A DNA stretch of 9,180 nt, taken from NCBI GenBank assembly GCA_947446335.1, contig CANFGA010000086.1:1-9180 (forward strand), in the 5' to 3' direction. The notes beneath the pieces are model-generated. The model was not told the origin of the DNA and did no database searches. It saw nothing but the letters and a program-made list of their open reading frames with translations. The DNA comes from Oxalobacteraceae bacterium (lineage in GTDB: Bacteria; Pseudomonadota; Gammaproteobacteria; Burkholderiales; Burkholderiaceae_D). Numbering within the stretch: the stretch's first letter is position 1; each line of letters starts with the position of its first letter. Of the stretch, positions 1 to 6,482 are shown one piece after another. The position numbers were made by a program, and so were the translations under genes.

Positions 1-51
1 GTCGCTCCCGGCAACGCAGCGGCAGACTTGAAAGCGCAAATCCTGCATTGA
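1..51 (+). CDS. Possible C-terminal end of an upstream gene (partial)
   Basis: Frame 1 is open from the window edge and ends in TGA at 49-51, giving the tail VAPGNAAADLKAQILH. The tail looks like an ordinary helical C-terminus and has a reasonable share of G or C at third codon positions. Its stop would lie 7 bp before the hydrolase ATG, which would fit co-transcription. Frame 3 is also open, and its TGA at 60-62 overlaps the next ATG, but its translation is Arg/Ser-rich and less protein-like. The fragment is too short to assign a family. Confidence 0.4.
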   Translation, partial: VAPGNAAADLKAQILH

Positions 52-58
52 GGTCGGC

Positions 59-1048
59 ATGAACTACAAAGCGCCCTTCTGGCTGCCCAGCGGCCATCTG
101 CAAACGATCTATCCGGCCCTGTGCATCACAAAGCCGGATGTCGCATTCCGGCGCGAGCGCTGGAACGCCCCCGATGGCGACTTCATCGATGTCGATTTCG
201 TCGATGGCAAGCCCGGCCAGCCTTTCGTGGTCCTGTTTCATGGGCTCGAAGGCTCGTCAGGCAGCCACTACGCCAGGTCCTTGATGGCCGACGTGGCAGC
301 GCGCGGCTGGTCGGGCGCGGTGCCACATTTTCGTGGCTGCTCGGGCGAGCAAAACCGGGCGCCGCGCTTTTACCATTCGGGCGATGCCGCCGAAATCGAC
401 TGGGTCGTGCGCCGCCTGCAAGGAGGCGCGCAGGGCAAGTTTTACGCAGTGGGCGTGTCGCTCGGTGGCAATGCGCTGCTGCGCTGGCTCGGCGAGTCCC
501 AGCACCGGGCCGAGATTGTCGATGCCGCCTGCTCGGTATCGGCCCCGCTCGATCTGGCACAAGGCGGCAAAACGCTCTCGCGTGGCGTCAACATGCTGTA
601 CACGCGGATGTTCCTGCAAACGCTGAAACCGAAATGCGCGGCCAAGCTGAAACAATTTCCGGGCCTGTTCGACGGCGCTGCGATGCTGGCTGCGCGCGAC
701 CTGTATGCATTCGACAATGTCATTACTGCGCCGCTGCACGGCTATCGCAACACCGAAGATTACTGGGACCGCGCCAGCGCCAAGCACGTGCTGCACGACA
801 TCACCGTGCCCACGCTGGTGCTCAATGCCCAAAACGATCCTTTCTTGCCCGGCCGTTACCTGCCGCGCCACGCAGCCCCTGGCGTTGTGCTCGACTATCC
901 TCTGGCCGGCGGCCATGTCGGCTTTGTCGTGGGCCAATTGCCGGGTAGCCTGGCCTGGTTGCCGCAACGCCTGATCCACTTCCTGGAGGGCAAGCAGAGC
1001 GGCAGCGTGCCGCAAGACCAGTCCGACTGTGCCGCCATCCCCACTTGA
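59..1048 (+). CDS. YheT-type alpha/beta hydrolase
   Basis: This 329-residue protein is a predicted cytosolic serine hydrolase of the YheT/COG0429 group (alpha/beta-hydrolase fold). The substrate is unknown; E. coli YheT is itself poorly characterised. The N-terminus carries the family signature PFWLPSGHLQTIYPAL (6-21). An oxyanion-type HGLEG follows at 61-65. The nucleophile elbow is GVSLGG (132-137) with Ser134. The likely acid is Asp260 in NAQNDPFLP, and the likely base is His286 in GGHVGF. The complete triad and normal length argue for an active enzyme. The ATG at 59 is preceded by a GAGG-like site at 50-53. The next gene starts 13 bp after the stop, so the two are probably co-transcribed. 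Confidence 0.9.
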   Translation: MNYKAPFWLPSGHLQTIYPALCITKPDVAFRRERWNAPDGDFIDVDFVDGKPGQPFVVLFHGLEGSSGSHYARSLMADVAARGWSGAVPHFRGCSGEQNRAPRFYHSGDAAEIDWVVRRLQGGAQGKFYAVGVSLGGNALLRWLGESQHRAEIVDAACSVSAPLDLAQGGKTLSRGVNMLYTRMFLQTLKPKCAAKLKQFPGLFDGAAMLAARDLYAFDNVITAPLHGYRNTEDYWDRASAKHVLHDITVPTLVLNAQNDPFLPGRYLPRHAAPGVVLDYPLAGGHVGFVVGQLPGSLAWLPQRLIHFLEGKQSGSVPQDQSDCAAIPT

Positions 1049-1061
1049 AACGGAATTGAAC

Positions 1062-1658
1062 ATGGACGATATCGTCAAACAAGCGATCGCGAAATGGCCC
1101 GATGTACCGGCCTGTCACGGCTGGCTGGCGCTCGACGCGCGTGGCCACTGGCGCATGCGCGACGAGCGCGCGCAAAGCCTGGACCTGGCCGGCGACAAGA
1201 TCGCCCATGTCGCGCTGATGGCCTTCATTGCGCGCAATTACGATCAAGATGACGATGGTTGCTGGTTTTTTCAAAATGGTCCGCAGCGCGTCTACGTTAA
1301 CCTGGAAGCGACGCCCTACATCTGCCGCAGCGATGCCAGGCAGGGTTTCGTGTTGCATACCGGACTGCCGATTCCCCAGGTCGACGCCGCCTGGCTCACC
1401 GATGAAGGTGCGCTGATCTTGCGATCGGGCAACATCCTGGCGCAACTCGACGATCGCGATCTCACCATCGCTTTAGGGCAAATCGAACACGATGGCCGGG
1501 CGGTCGATGACGATGCGCTGCTGGCCTGGCTGGACGGCGGCATCGACGCTGGTACGCTCGCGCTGCGCCTCGACGGCAAACTCATTGCGCTGCAAGCGAT
1601 GAAGAGCGCCGATGTGGCGCGCCATTTCGGTTTCGTGCGCCGGCCCCGGCCCAACTGA
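1062..1658 (+). CDS. Conserved betaproteobacterial protein of unknown function
   Basis: A 198-residue soluble protein that starts MDDIVKQAIAKWPDVPACHGWLAL. It has no signal peptide or membrane segment, and I see no catalytic motif. From memory it resembles a Burkholderiales family annotated as DUF2944 or DUF2946 that often follows a YheT-type hydrolase, but I am unsure of the exact number. The N-terminal half is rich in Trp and charged residues (WLALDARGHWRMRDERAQ). The C-terminal half has Asp-rich turns. I chose the ATG at 1062, 13 bp after the hydrolase stop, because the family-like sequence begins there. An in-frame GTG at 1029 would overlap the upstream gene and add a low-complexity leader. 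The ribosome site is weak (CGGA near 1051). Confidence 0.8.
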   Translation: MDDIVKQAIAKWPDVPACHGWLALDARGHWRMRDERAQSLDLAGDKIAHVALMAFIARNYDQDDDGCWFFQNGPQRVYVNLEATPYICRSDARQGFVLHTGLPIPQVDAAWLTDEGALILRSGNILAQLDDRDLTIALGQIEHDGRAVDDDALLAWLDGGIDAGTLALRLDGKLIALQAMKSADVARHFGFVRRPRPN

Positions 1659-1664
1659 ACTGGC

Positions 1665-1687
1665 AGCTGTTTTTCAGCTTTTTCTTG
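1665..1687. terminator. Small hairpin between convergent genes
   Basis: AGCTG (1665-1669), a TTTTT loop (1670-1674) and CAGCT (1675-1679) form a 5-bp stem followed by TTTTCTT. It fills most of the 30-bp gap between two converging stop codons (TGA at 1656-1658, and TAG on the minus strand at 1689-1691). The loop and tail are T-rich on the plus strand, so it best serves the hydrolase/unknown-protein pair. The stem is short, so efficiency is doubtful. Confidence 0.4.
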
Positions 1688-1688
1688 G

Positions 1689-3302
1689 CTACTTCTTGCT
1701 TTCCTTGATTTCCTCGATCCGGCGCGCCTGCCATTCGCGCTCGCGCGCATCGATCAAGGACATGTCATAGAAAGAGGCGTCACCAGCCTTGCGCGCCAGA
1801 TTCAACTGGTTCAGCCCGGCTGGCAGAGCGCCGCGCAGCGCATAGGATTCGGCCAGCGCCATGTGCTGCAGTGCGATCTTGCCCTGGGCCGCATAGGTCT
1901 TGGCCAGCAGATCGTGCAGCTTGTATTCTTGCCGGTACAACTGAAGCTGATCGCGCAAGTAGCGCGCCGCATCGTCCAATTGACCCGCCGCGACCATCGC
2001 CTCGGCATATTGGCGCGCAATGCCGCGTGAGCGCGGAAACTGCACCTGCGCCGCCTGCGCCTGCTGCAGCGCTGCCTTCGAAGTCTGCGCAGCACCGGGA
2101 GCGAGCATGATGTCGAGCGCCATCGCGGTGAGGATCGCATTCGGCGCTGCGGCCCCGGCCATGCTGAAAACGGCGGCGCTCGGCGCCGGATAGACCGTGG
2201 TGCGCGCAGCATCGAGCCAGCTTTGCGCCTTGAGCGGATCGTTTCTTTTGAGGGCGATGAAGGCCAAGCCGTATTGCGCCGCAGCAACCTCGCGCCGGTT
2301 CGGTTGCAGCAACTGGGTGTTGAACTTGGCAGCGGCGTCGATCAAGCCCTGGCTGCTCTCGTCTTGCAAGACGCGCGCGCGGGCCCGCACCAGATGAAAA
2401 TCGAGGCTGTCGGCACGCTGCCGGTATGGCATCTCGCGGATGCGGGCCTGGATATCGGCGATGCGCTCGGTCGTCAGCGGATGGCTCAGCAGATAAGCCG
2501 GCGTCAGGTCGCTGTAGGAACGGCTGGCCGTTTGCATCCGGCTAAAAAAGGCCACCATGCCGCTGGTGTCGAAACCGGCCTCGTCCATGATCTGGAAACC
2601 GATGCGGTCCGCCTCGCGCTCGGCATCGCGGCTGAAATTGAGCTGACGCTGCATCGCCAAGCCCTGGCCGGCGGCGAACACGCCTAGCGCAGCATTGCCA
2701 CCGCCGCTGCCCACTTGCGAAGCGAGCGCCGCAAGCACCAGCGCCGCGAGCGGGATCAACGCATCCTGGCGCTGCTGGCCGAGCATGCGTGCGATGTGGC
2801 GCTGCGCCACATGGCCGATTTCATGCGACATCACCGATGCCAGTTCCGATTCGGTCTGGGCCGCCAGCAACAGCGCCGAATGGACCGCGATGAAGCCGCC
2901 CGGCAAGGCAAATGCGTTCAACTGGGTATCGCGCACGGCAAAAAATCCGTAATCGAAGCTGGTTTCGCCGCGCGCGCCCGGCCTGGCCTCGACCAGCGCA
3001 TTGCCGAAGTCATTGAGGTATTCGAGGATCGGATCGTCGTCCAGATAATCGTGATCGCGCCGGATGTCGCGCATGATTTCCTCGCCCAGTTTGCGCTCCA
3101 TCCCGGGCGACAAATTTTCGCGCTCGGTATCGCCCAGCGTCGGCAAATTGAATGCCGGCGCCGGTTCCGGCATCTTCTTGAACTGAGCATGACCGGGCAA
3201 CGCCGGCAACAGCGCCAACGCCAGCGCCGTCGTGAGCGCAACCCGGCGCGGCGCGGCGCCGGCGCGCGCGGCGAAAGTGTTGCGGCGAGAGTTTGATTTC
3301 AC
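1689..3302 (-). CDS. BepA-like M48 metalloprotease with TPR-type C-terminus
   Basis: A predicted periplasmic zinc metalloprotease, 537 residues from the GTG at 3302. The N-terminal segment (about residues 21-40, ending PGHAQ) is a signal peptide. The catalytic motif HEIGH lies at 160-164, and the third zinc ligand is probably Glu230 in SRDAEREAD. SHPLTTERI (273-281) contains His274, matching the conserved histidine near the BepA active site. The remaining ~250 residues are Ala-rich helices, consistent with TPR repeats. In E. coli, BepA degrades or assists stalled LptD/BAM substrates; the same envelope quality-control role is inferred here. The start is uncertain: GTG 3302 gives a normal signal peptide but has a poorly spaced AGG. 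ATG 3341 adds 13 residues and has AGG about 8 bp upstream. The frame stays open to 3494 but then runs antisense into moaC. It is divergent from moaC. Confidence 0.88.
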   Translation of the reverse strand: MKSNSRRNTFAARAGAAPRRVALTTALALALLPALPGHAQFKKMPEPAPAFNLPTLGDTERENLSPGMERKLGEEIMRDIRRDHDYLDDDPILEYLNDFGNALVEARPGARGETSFDYGFFAVRDTQLNAFALPGGFIAVHSALLLAAQTESELASVMSHEIGHVAQRHIARMLGQQRQDALIPLAALVLAALASQVGSGGGNAALGVFAAGQGLAMQRQLNFSRDAEREADRIGFQIMDEAGFDTSGMVAFFSRMQTASRSYSDLTPAYLLSHPLTTERIADIQARIREMPYRQRADSLDFHLVRARARVLQDESSQGLIDAAAKFNTQLLQPNRREVAAAQYGLAFIALKRNDPLKAQSWLDAARTTVYPAPSAAVFSMAGAAAPNAILTAMALDIMLAPGAAQTSKAALQQAQAAQVQFPRSRGIARQYAEAMVAAGQLDDAARYLRDQLQLYRQEYKLHDLLAKTYAAQGKIALQHMALAESYALRGALPAGLNQLNLARKAGDASFYDMSLIDAREREWQARRIEEIKESKK

Positions 3303-3403
3303 GATGCTATGATACCTGCAAGCGCCGCTCCCGCGCACCATCGCGGCCTGCGACATTGCGTCGCCCGCTGCCTTGGCCCTTTTGCCCTTCCTTTGATCGC
3401 CCC

Positions 3404-3916
3404 ATGCCGAAAACAACCTTACCTCCCGCCACATCCGACCAACTGACCCATTTCGATGCCGGCGGCAGCGCCCACATGGTCGACGTGGCAGCAAAGCAAG
3501 AAACCCACCGCATCGCAGTGGCCAGTGGCACGATCCGCATGCAGGCGGCTACGCTGGCCATCATCGTGGCCGGCAATGCAAAGAAAGGCGACGTGCTCGG
3601 CATCGCCCGCATCGCCGCCATCATGGGCGCCAAGCGCACCAGCGACCTGGTGCCGCTGTGCCACCCGCTGGCGCTCACGCGCGTCGCCGTCGATTTCGAG
3701 ATTGATGAAGCGCGCAGCAGCGTCCATTGCCGCGCCCAGGTCGAAACCGTGGGCAAGACCGGCGTCGAAATGGAAGCGTTGACGGCAGTCCAGATCGGCC
3801 TGTTGACGATCTACGACATGTGCAAGGCAGTCGACCGGGGCATGGTGATGACCAATATCCGGGTGCTGGAAAAGCATGGCGGAAAAAGCGGGGATTGGAG
3901 CGCGGTGCTGGAATAA
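3404..3916 (+). CDS. moaC: Cyclic pyranopterin monophosphate synthase MoaC
   Basis: MoaC converts 3',8-cyclo-7,8-dihydro-GTP, the product of MoaA, into cyclic pyranopterin monophosphate in cytosolic molybdenum cofactor synthesis. The 170-residue product has the full family signature. DLVPLCHPLALTRV (81-94) contains the conserved CHP. GKTGVEMEALTA (117-128) and IYDMCKAV (136-143) follow, with the catalytic pair Asp138 and Lys141. HGGKSGDW closes the protein at 158-165. The ATG at 3404 gives a protein close to the usual ~160 residues; the upstream open frame is antisense to the M48 leader and is not protein-like. No other moa gene lies in the window, so moaC is isolated from its pathway here. 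A 13-bp imperfect tandem repeat covers its stop codon. Confidence 0.96.
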   Translation: MPKTTLPPATSDQLTHFDAGGSAHMVDVAAKQETHRIAVASGTIRMQAATLAIIVAGNAKKGDVLGIARIAAIMGAKRTSDLVPLCHPLALTRVAVDFEIDEARSSVHCRAQVETVGKTGVEMEALTAVQIGLLTIYDMCKAVDRGMVMTNIRVLEKHGGKSGDWSAVLE

Positions 3917-3929
3917 GGTGTTGGAATAG
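3904..3929 (+). repeat. 13-bp imperfect tandem repeat across the moaC stop
   Basis: GGTGCTGGAATAA (3904-3916, ending in the moaC stop) is followed directly by GGTGTTGGAATAG (3917-3929), which matches at 11 of 13 positions. A third related copy, GGCGCTGGAATGA, lies at 5723-5735 just before the next terminator. The similarity is direct; its origin is inference. Confidence 0.7.
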
Positions 3930-3930
3930 A

Positions 3931-3953
3931 AAAAGGCGCCTTCTGGAGAAGGC
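3931..3953 (-). terminator. Hairpin after moaC, terminator-like mainly in the minus direction
   Basis: GCCTTC (3938-3943), loop TGGA and GAAGGC (3948-3953) form a perfect 6-bp stem. An A-run near 3930-3934 precedes it on the plus strand, so minus-strand RNA would have the hairpin followed by a U-tract. No T-run follows on the plus strand (AGCTGTCACATTG), so it is a poor terminator for moaC itself. It may be a remnant of a bidirectional terminator, or an mRNA-stabilising hairpin. Confidence 0.4.
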
Positions 3954-4007
3954 AGCTGTCACATTGTTGGCATCGACTGCATGGATCTTTATGTTGGAAA
4001 ATTTCAT

Positions 4008-5189
4008 ATGAAACTCACCCCCCGATTGACAGCGATGGCCCTGAGCATCTTGCTGGCGTTGCCCGCTGCGCCTGCTGTATTGGCCGCACCGGCTGACTTG
4101 GCCGCCGCTCCGACCGAACGCACGATGGGACAACTTGAACACGTCTTTTCCTTTTATGCTGCGATGCCAACCGGAACCACCGTCACGGAAACAGGACGTA
4201 TTTTCGTCAACTTTCCGCGCTGGGGCGACGATGTTCCTTTTACGGTAGCGGAAATTCGCAATGGAAAACTGGTGGCCTATCCAGACCGGCAAGTGAACAA
4301 GGCAAACCTTGACGACCCCGCCGGCAGCTTCATCAGCGTTCAAAGTGTCGTGGCCGACGGACGTGGCCACCTCTGGGTACTCGACACGGCAGCGCCCGGT
4401 TTCGCTACCCCACATCCGGGTGGCGCAAAGCTCGTTGCCATCGATCTCGAAACGAACCGCATCGTCAAGACGGTCGTCTTTCCCGCCAACGTCATTTTGC
4501 CCACCACCTACGTCAATGATGTGCGGTTCGATTTCCGGCAGGGCAAGGAAGGCGTGGCCTATGTCACAGACTCGTCGCAGAGTGGTCCGGGCGGCATTAT
4601 CGTGCTGGACCTGGCAACCGGGCGCGGCGAACGCAAGCTGAGCGGCGACCGCTCTACCGCGCCAGACCCGGCCTTTGCGCCGGTCGTCGAAGGGCGCAAC
4701 CTGCGGGTGCGTGGCGCCGATGGCAAGACCAGTCCATTTTCGGTCGCCTCGGACGGTATCGCGCTCTCGCCTGACGGGTCAACCCTGTATTACAGCGCGC
4801 TGTCATCGCGGCATTTGTTTGCTGTTTCCACCGCACTGCTGCGCGATGCGAACGTGACCGGGCCGGCGCTGTCGGCAGCGGTGCGCGATCTTGGTGAAAA
4901 AGGTGCCTCGGACGGTCTGGAAGCCGACGCCAGTGGCGCCGTGTATGCCAGCGACTACGAACACAACAGCATCAAGAAGCGTTTGCCTGACGGCTCGTGG
5001 GCCACGTTAGCCCACGATCCACGCATGCTCTGGCCAGATACACTCTCGATCGGGCCCGATGGCTACCTGTATTTCATCGCCAATCAACTGCAACGGCAAG
5101 CCGTTTTCAACGCTGGCAAAGACTTGCGGGAAAAACCCTATGGCTTGTTTCGGGTGAAAATCGATGCCGCTCCGGCACCCACACGCTGA
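4008..5189 (+). CDS. Secreted Yellow / major royal jelly protein family beta-propeller
   Basis: This 393-residue protein belongs to the Yellow/MRJP family (PF03022), often labelled L-dopachrome tautomerase-related in bacteria. Insect members include dopachrome-converting enzymes and royal jelly proteins; bacterial functions are mostly unknown. Residues 1 to about 27 form a clear Sec signal peptide (MKLTPRLTAM, hydrophobic core, AVLAA), so it should be periplasmic or exported. Family motifs appear in order: RIFVNFPRW (64-72), GHLWVLDT (120-127), YVNDVRFD (168-175), AYVTDSS (184-190) and SDGIALSPDGSTLYYSALSS (248-267). They fit a six-bladed propeller. I chose ATG 4008, preceded by GGAAA at 3996-4000; an ATG at 3981 only adds a leader that spoils the signal peptide. 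I see no strong promoter in the 91 bp before it. The ABM protein gene follows after 158 bp. Confidence 0.85.
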   Translation: MKLTPRLTAMALSILLALPAAPAVLAAPADLAAAPTERTMGQLEHVFSFYAAMPTGTTVTETGRIFVNFPRWGDDVPFTVAEIRNGKLVAYPDRQVNKANLDDPAGSFISVQSVVADGRGHLWVLDTAAPGFATPHPGGAKLVAIDLETNRIVKTVVFPANVILPTTYVNDVRFDFRQGKEGVAYVTDSSQSGPGGIIVLDLATGRGERKLSGDRSTAPDPAFAPVVEGRNLRVRGADGKTSPFSVASDGIALSPDGSTLYYSALSSRHLFAVSTALLRDANVTGPALSAAVRDLGEKGASDGLEADASGAVYASDYEHNSIKKRLPDGSWATLAHDPRMLWPDTLSIGPDGYLYFIANQLQRQAVFNAGKDLREKPYGLFRVKIDAAPAPTR

Positions 5190-5347
5190 GTCGATACGAA
5201 CTGTCCTGGTTCGCGTCCATGCCAGTTTCAACCCGGGTGGGTGGCGCGATCTGGCAGTGATCCGGGCCTGAATCGAGCTTGAATTGGGCAACAATTACCG
5301 TCTCTGAAGCAATATCGTCATTTTTTTCACATACACAAAGGCTACGA

Positions 5348-5638
5348 ATGAACAATCTGCTGTGCGTGGTTGCTACCATTATCGCAAAACCCGGTCATGA
5401 AAATACAGTGCGCGAGGCACTCGAACTGGTCGTTCCTGCCAGTCGTCTCGAAGATGGATGCCTGCGTTACGATCTCCACCTGAACAACGCCGTACCCGGT
5501 CACTTCGTGATGTTGGAAGAGTGGAGCGGTACTGACGCGTTGACGCGCCATGAAAGCTCGCCGCATTTTCAGGCGCTGGCCCAGTCGGTGAAGGCAATCA
5601 CCACCATCGAACTGACGAAAATGACCCGGATCGCCTGA
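5348..5638 (+). CDS. ABM-domain protein, putative quinol monooxygenase
   Basis: A 96-residue cytosolic protein that is almost entirely one antibiotic biosynthesis monooxygenase domain (ABM, PF03992; dimeric ferredoxin-like fold, as in E. coli YgiN). Features of the fold are the first strand LLCVVATIIAKPGHE (4-18), the helix around VREALELVVPASRLEDG, the central strand CLRYDLHL (38-45), then HFVMLEEWSGTDALTRHESSPHF (52-74) and the closing strand ITTIELTKMTRI. Relatives oxidise quinols or small aromatics without cofactors, but some ABM proteins are not oxygenases, so the substrate is unknown. ATG 5348 has AAAGG at 5337-5341 with good spacing; an ATG at 5279 would add a non-family leader. It lies 158 bp after the Yellow-family gene on the same strand and could have its own promoter. 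Confidence 0.85.
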   Translation: MNNLLCVVATIIAKPGHENTVREALELVVPASRLEDGCLRYDLHLNNAVPGHFVMLEEWSGTDALTRHESSPHFQALAQSVKAITTIELTKMTRIA

Positions 5639-5734
5639 TCCGGTCACGATGCCTGCCGTATCAGCTTGGCAGCGCGCCCGTTCGCGCGCACCACAGGGTC
5701 TTGCAGCGCGGCGATGAAACAAGGCGCTGGAATG

Positions 5735-5764
5735 AAAAAACGCCGTCCGAAGAAGGCGTTTTTT
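5735..5764. terminator. Bidirectional rho-independent terminator
   Basis: AAAAAACGCC (5735-5744) is complementary to GGCGTTTTTT (5755-5764). The stem extends past a G/A mismatch with TC (5746-5747) and GA (5752-5753) around a CGAA loop. The T-tract exists in both directions, so it can end both plus-strand transcripts from the ABM gene and minus-strand pilin transcripts. The pilin stop codon is about 20 bp away. Confidence 0.85.
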
Positions 5765-5782
5765 GCATGACGAAGTGCGCTA

Positions 5783-6235
5783 TCAATTGTTCTTCGTAAT
5801 CGCTGTCAATGCAGCGCCCTGGGTCACGGTCGTCGTGTTGACCCATTTGATCGCGTCGGCGTTCACGGTCGGTGTCATCGTGATCGTCAAGCCATCGACG
5901 CCAGCGCCTATCCCGGTGGCCAGTGTCAGCACGATGACGCCATCGGTGGCGACTGCGGAAGCGACTTCCTTGGTCGCGGTAAACACGGGCACGCCGCCGC
6001 TGCCGGAATCACAGGTGGTCAACACGCCGCCATTTTCTTGCGAGCACAGGCCGATCGCGGTCTTCACCGCAGCAACCGAGCCCAGCGCATTGGCAACCTT
6101 GGCCCTGATCGTGTAATCGGTATAGGCGGGAATCGCCACTGCCGCCAGAATGCCGATGATCGCGACCACGATCATCAATTCGATCAGTGTAAAACCGGCC
6201 TGCGCGCGCTGCTTCATGATTTTCATCGATTTCAT
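5783..6235 (-). CDS. pilA: Type IV pilin (PilA-like major pilin)
   Basis: A 150-residue type IVa prepilin. The basic leader MKSMKIMKQRAQAG (1-14) ends in the Gly before the PilD cleavage site. The mature protein starts FTLIELMIVVAIIGILAAVAIPAYTDY, with Glu at +5 and the hydrophobic helix that anchors the subunit and packs the fibre core. Cys64 and Cys75 are the only cysteines and could form a small disulfide loop (CSQENGGVLTTC) rather than the usual large C-terminal D-loop. The rest is Thr/Val/Gly-rich beta sheet. The ATG at 6235 has GGGAG 7 bp upstream; Met4 and Met7 are alternatives that would shorten the leader. It is monocistronic by context, with a sigma-54 promoter upstream and a terminator downstream. 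No assembly genes are in the window. Confidence 0.93.
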   Translation of the reverse strand: MKSMKIMKQRAQAGFTLIELMIVVAIIGILAAVAIPAYTDYTIRAKVANALGSVAAVKTAIGLCSQENGGVLTTCDSGSGGVPVFTATKEVASAVATDGVIVLTLATGIGAGVDGLTITMTPTVNADAIKWVNTTTVTQGAALTAITKNN

Positions 6236-6285
6236 TTTTCTGCTCCCGAATGATTATTAAAGTAAGTGACTCACATCGGGGTATC

Positions 6286-6301
6286 AGCAATTGGCATGCC
6301 A
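6286..6301 (-). promoter_or_regulatory. Sigma-54 (RpoN) promoter of the pilin gene
   Basis: On the minus strand the sequence reads TGGCATGCCAATTGCT. It matches the sigma-54 consensus TGGCACG-N4-TTGCW with one change (T for C in the -24 block). GG (6300-6299) and GC (6288-6287) have the required spacing. Transcription should start near 6275, giving a ~40-nt leader before the pilin ATG. Sigma-54 dependence is well established for many type IV pilin genes. Confidence 0.85.
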
Positions 6302-6353
6302 GATGCTTGCAACAGTGCTTTCGAGGGTGACGCGCTGTCTTGAAGCGCCAAGT

Positions 6354-6368
6354 TGACATTTTTTGTCA
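6354..6368. promoter_or_regulatory. Promoter-proximal TGACA-N5-TGTCA palindrome, candidate PilR site
   Basis: TGACA (6354-6358), TTTTT and TGTCA (6364-6368) form a perfect inverted repeat, centred about 85 bp upstream of the inferred pilin start. Its position fits an enhancer site for a sigma-54 activator. The TGTC core matches the core reported for Pseudomonas PilR sites. Assignment to PilR is inference. Confidence 0.65.
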
Positions 6369-6415
6369 CTGGCAGCGCCGTCAATTGTCATTCCAGCGCA
6401 ACAAAGCACGATAGC

Positions 6416-6430
6416 TGACAATTTTTGTCA
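6416..6430. promoter_or_regulatory. Distal TGACA-N5-TGTCA palindrome, candidate PilR site
   Basis: TGACA (6416-6420), ATTTT and TGTCA (6426-6430) repeat the proximal palindrome, with an identical half-site layout and an AT-only spacer. The centres are 62 bp apart, close to six helical turns, so both would sit on the same DNA face. A lone half-site, TTGTCA, lies between them at 6385-6390. Confidence 0.65.
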
Positions 6431-6455
6431 GTCCGCGCAGGGCTAGTCCAAACGA

Positions 6456-6482
6456 CAAACGAGCCGCAATGCGGCTCGTTTG
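6456..6482 (-). terminator. Terminator of the sucCD transcript
   Basis: CAAACGAGCCGC (6456-6467), loop AAT and GCGGCTCGTTTG (6471-6482) form a perfect 12-bp stem, the strongest hairpin in the window. It lies about 80 bp beyond the sucD stop. On the minus strand the tail TCGTTTGG is only moderately T-rich, but the stem itself ends in GTTTG. It separates sucCD from the pilin control region. Confidence 0.75.

Noticed and set aside
3308..3313. TATGAT as a -10 box for moaC
   Set aside because: No acceptable -35 lies 16-18 bp upstream; in a GC-rich genome one hexamer is weak evidence.
3293..3403. MoaC start at 3293
   Set aside because: It would add 37 Arg/Pro-rich residues absent from MoaC and overlap the M48 leader; ATG 3404 gives the usual length.
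3964..3993. TTGTTG...TTTATG as a promoter for the Yellow-family gene
   Set aside because: Both hexamers match the consensus poorly and the start would fall almost on the ribosome site.
5672..5689. GCGCGC inverted repeat downstream of the ABM gene as a terminator
   Set aside because: The stem is low-complexity GC alternation with no T-tract; the strong terminator at 5735-5764 explains transcript ending better.
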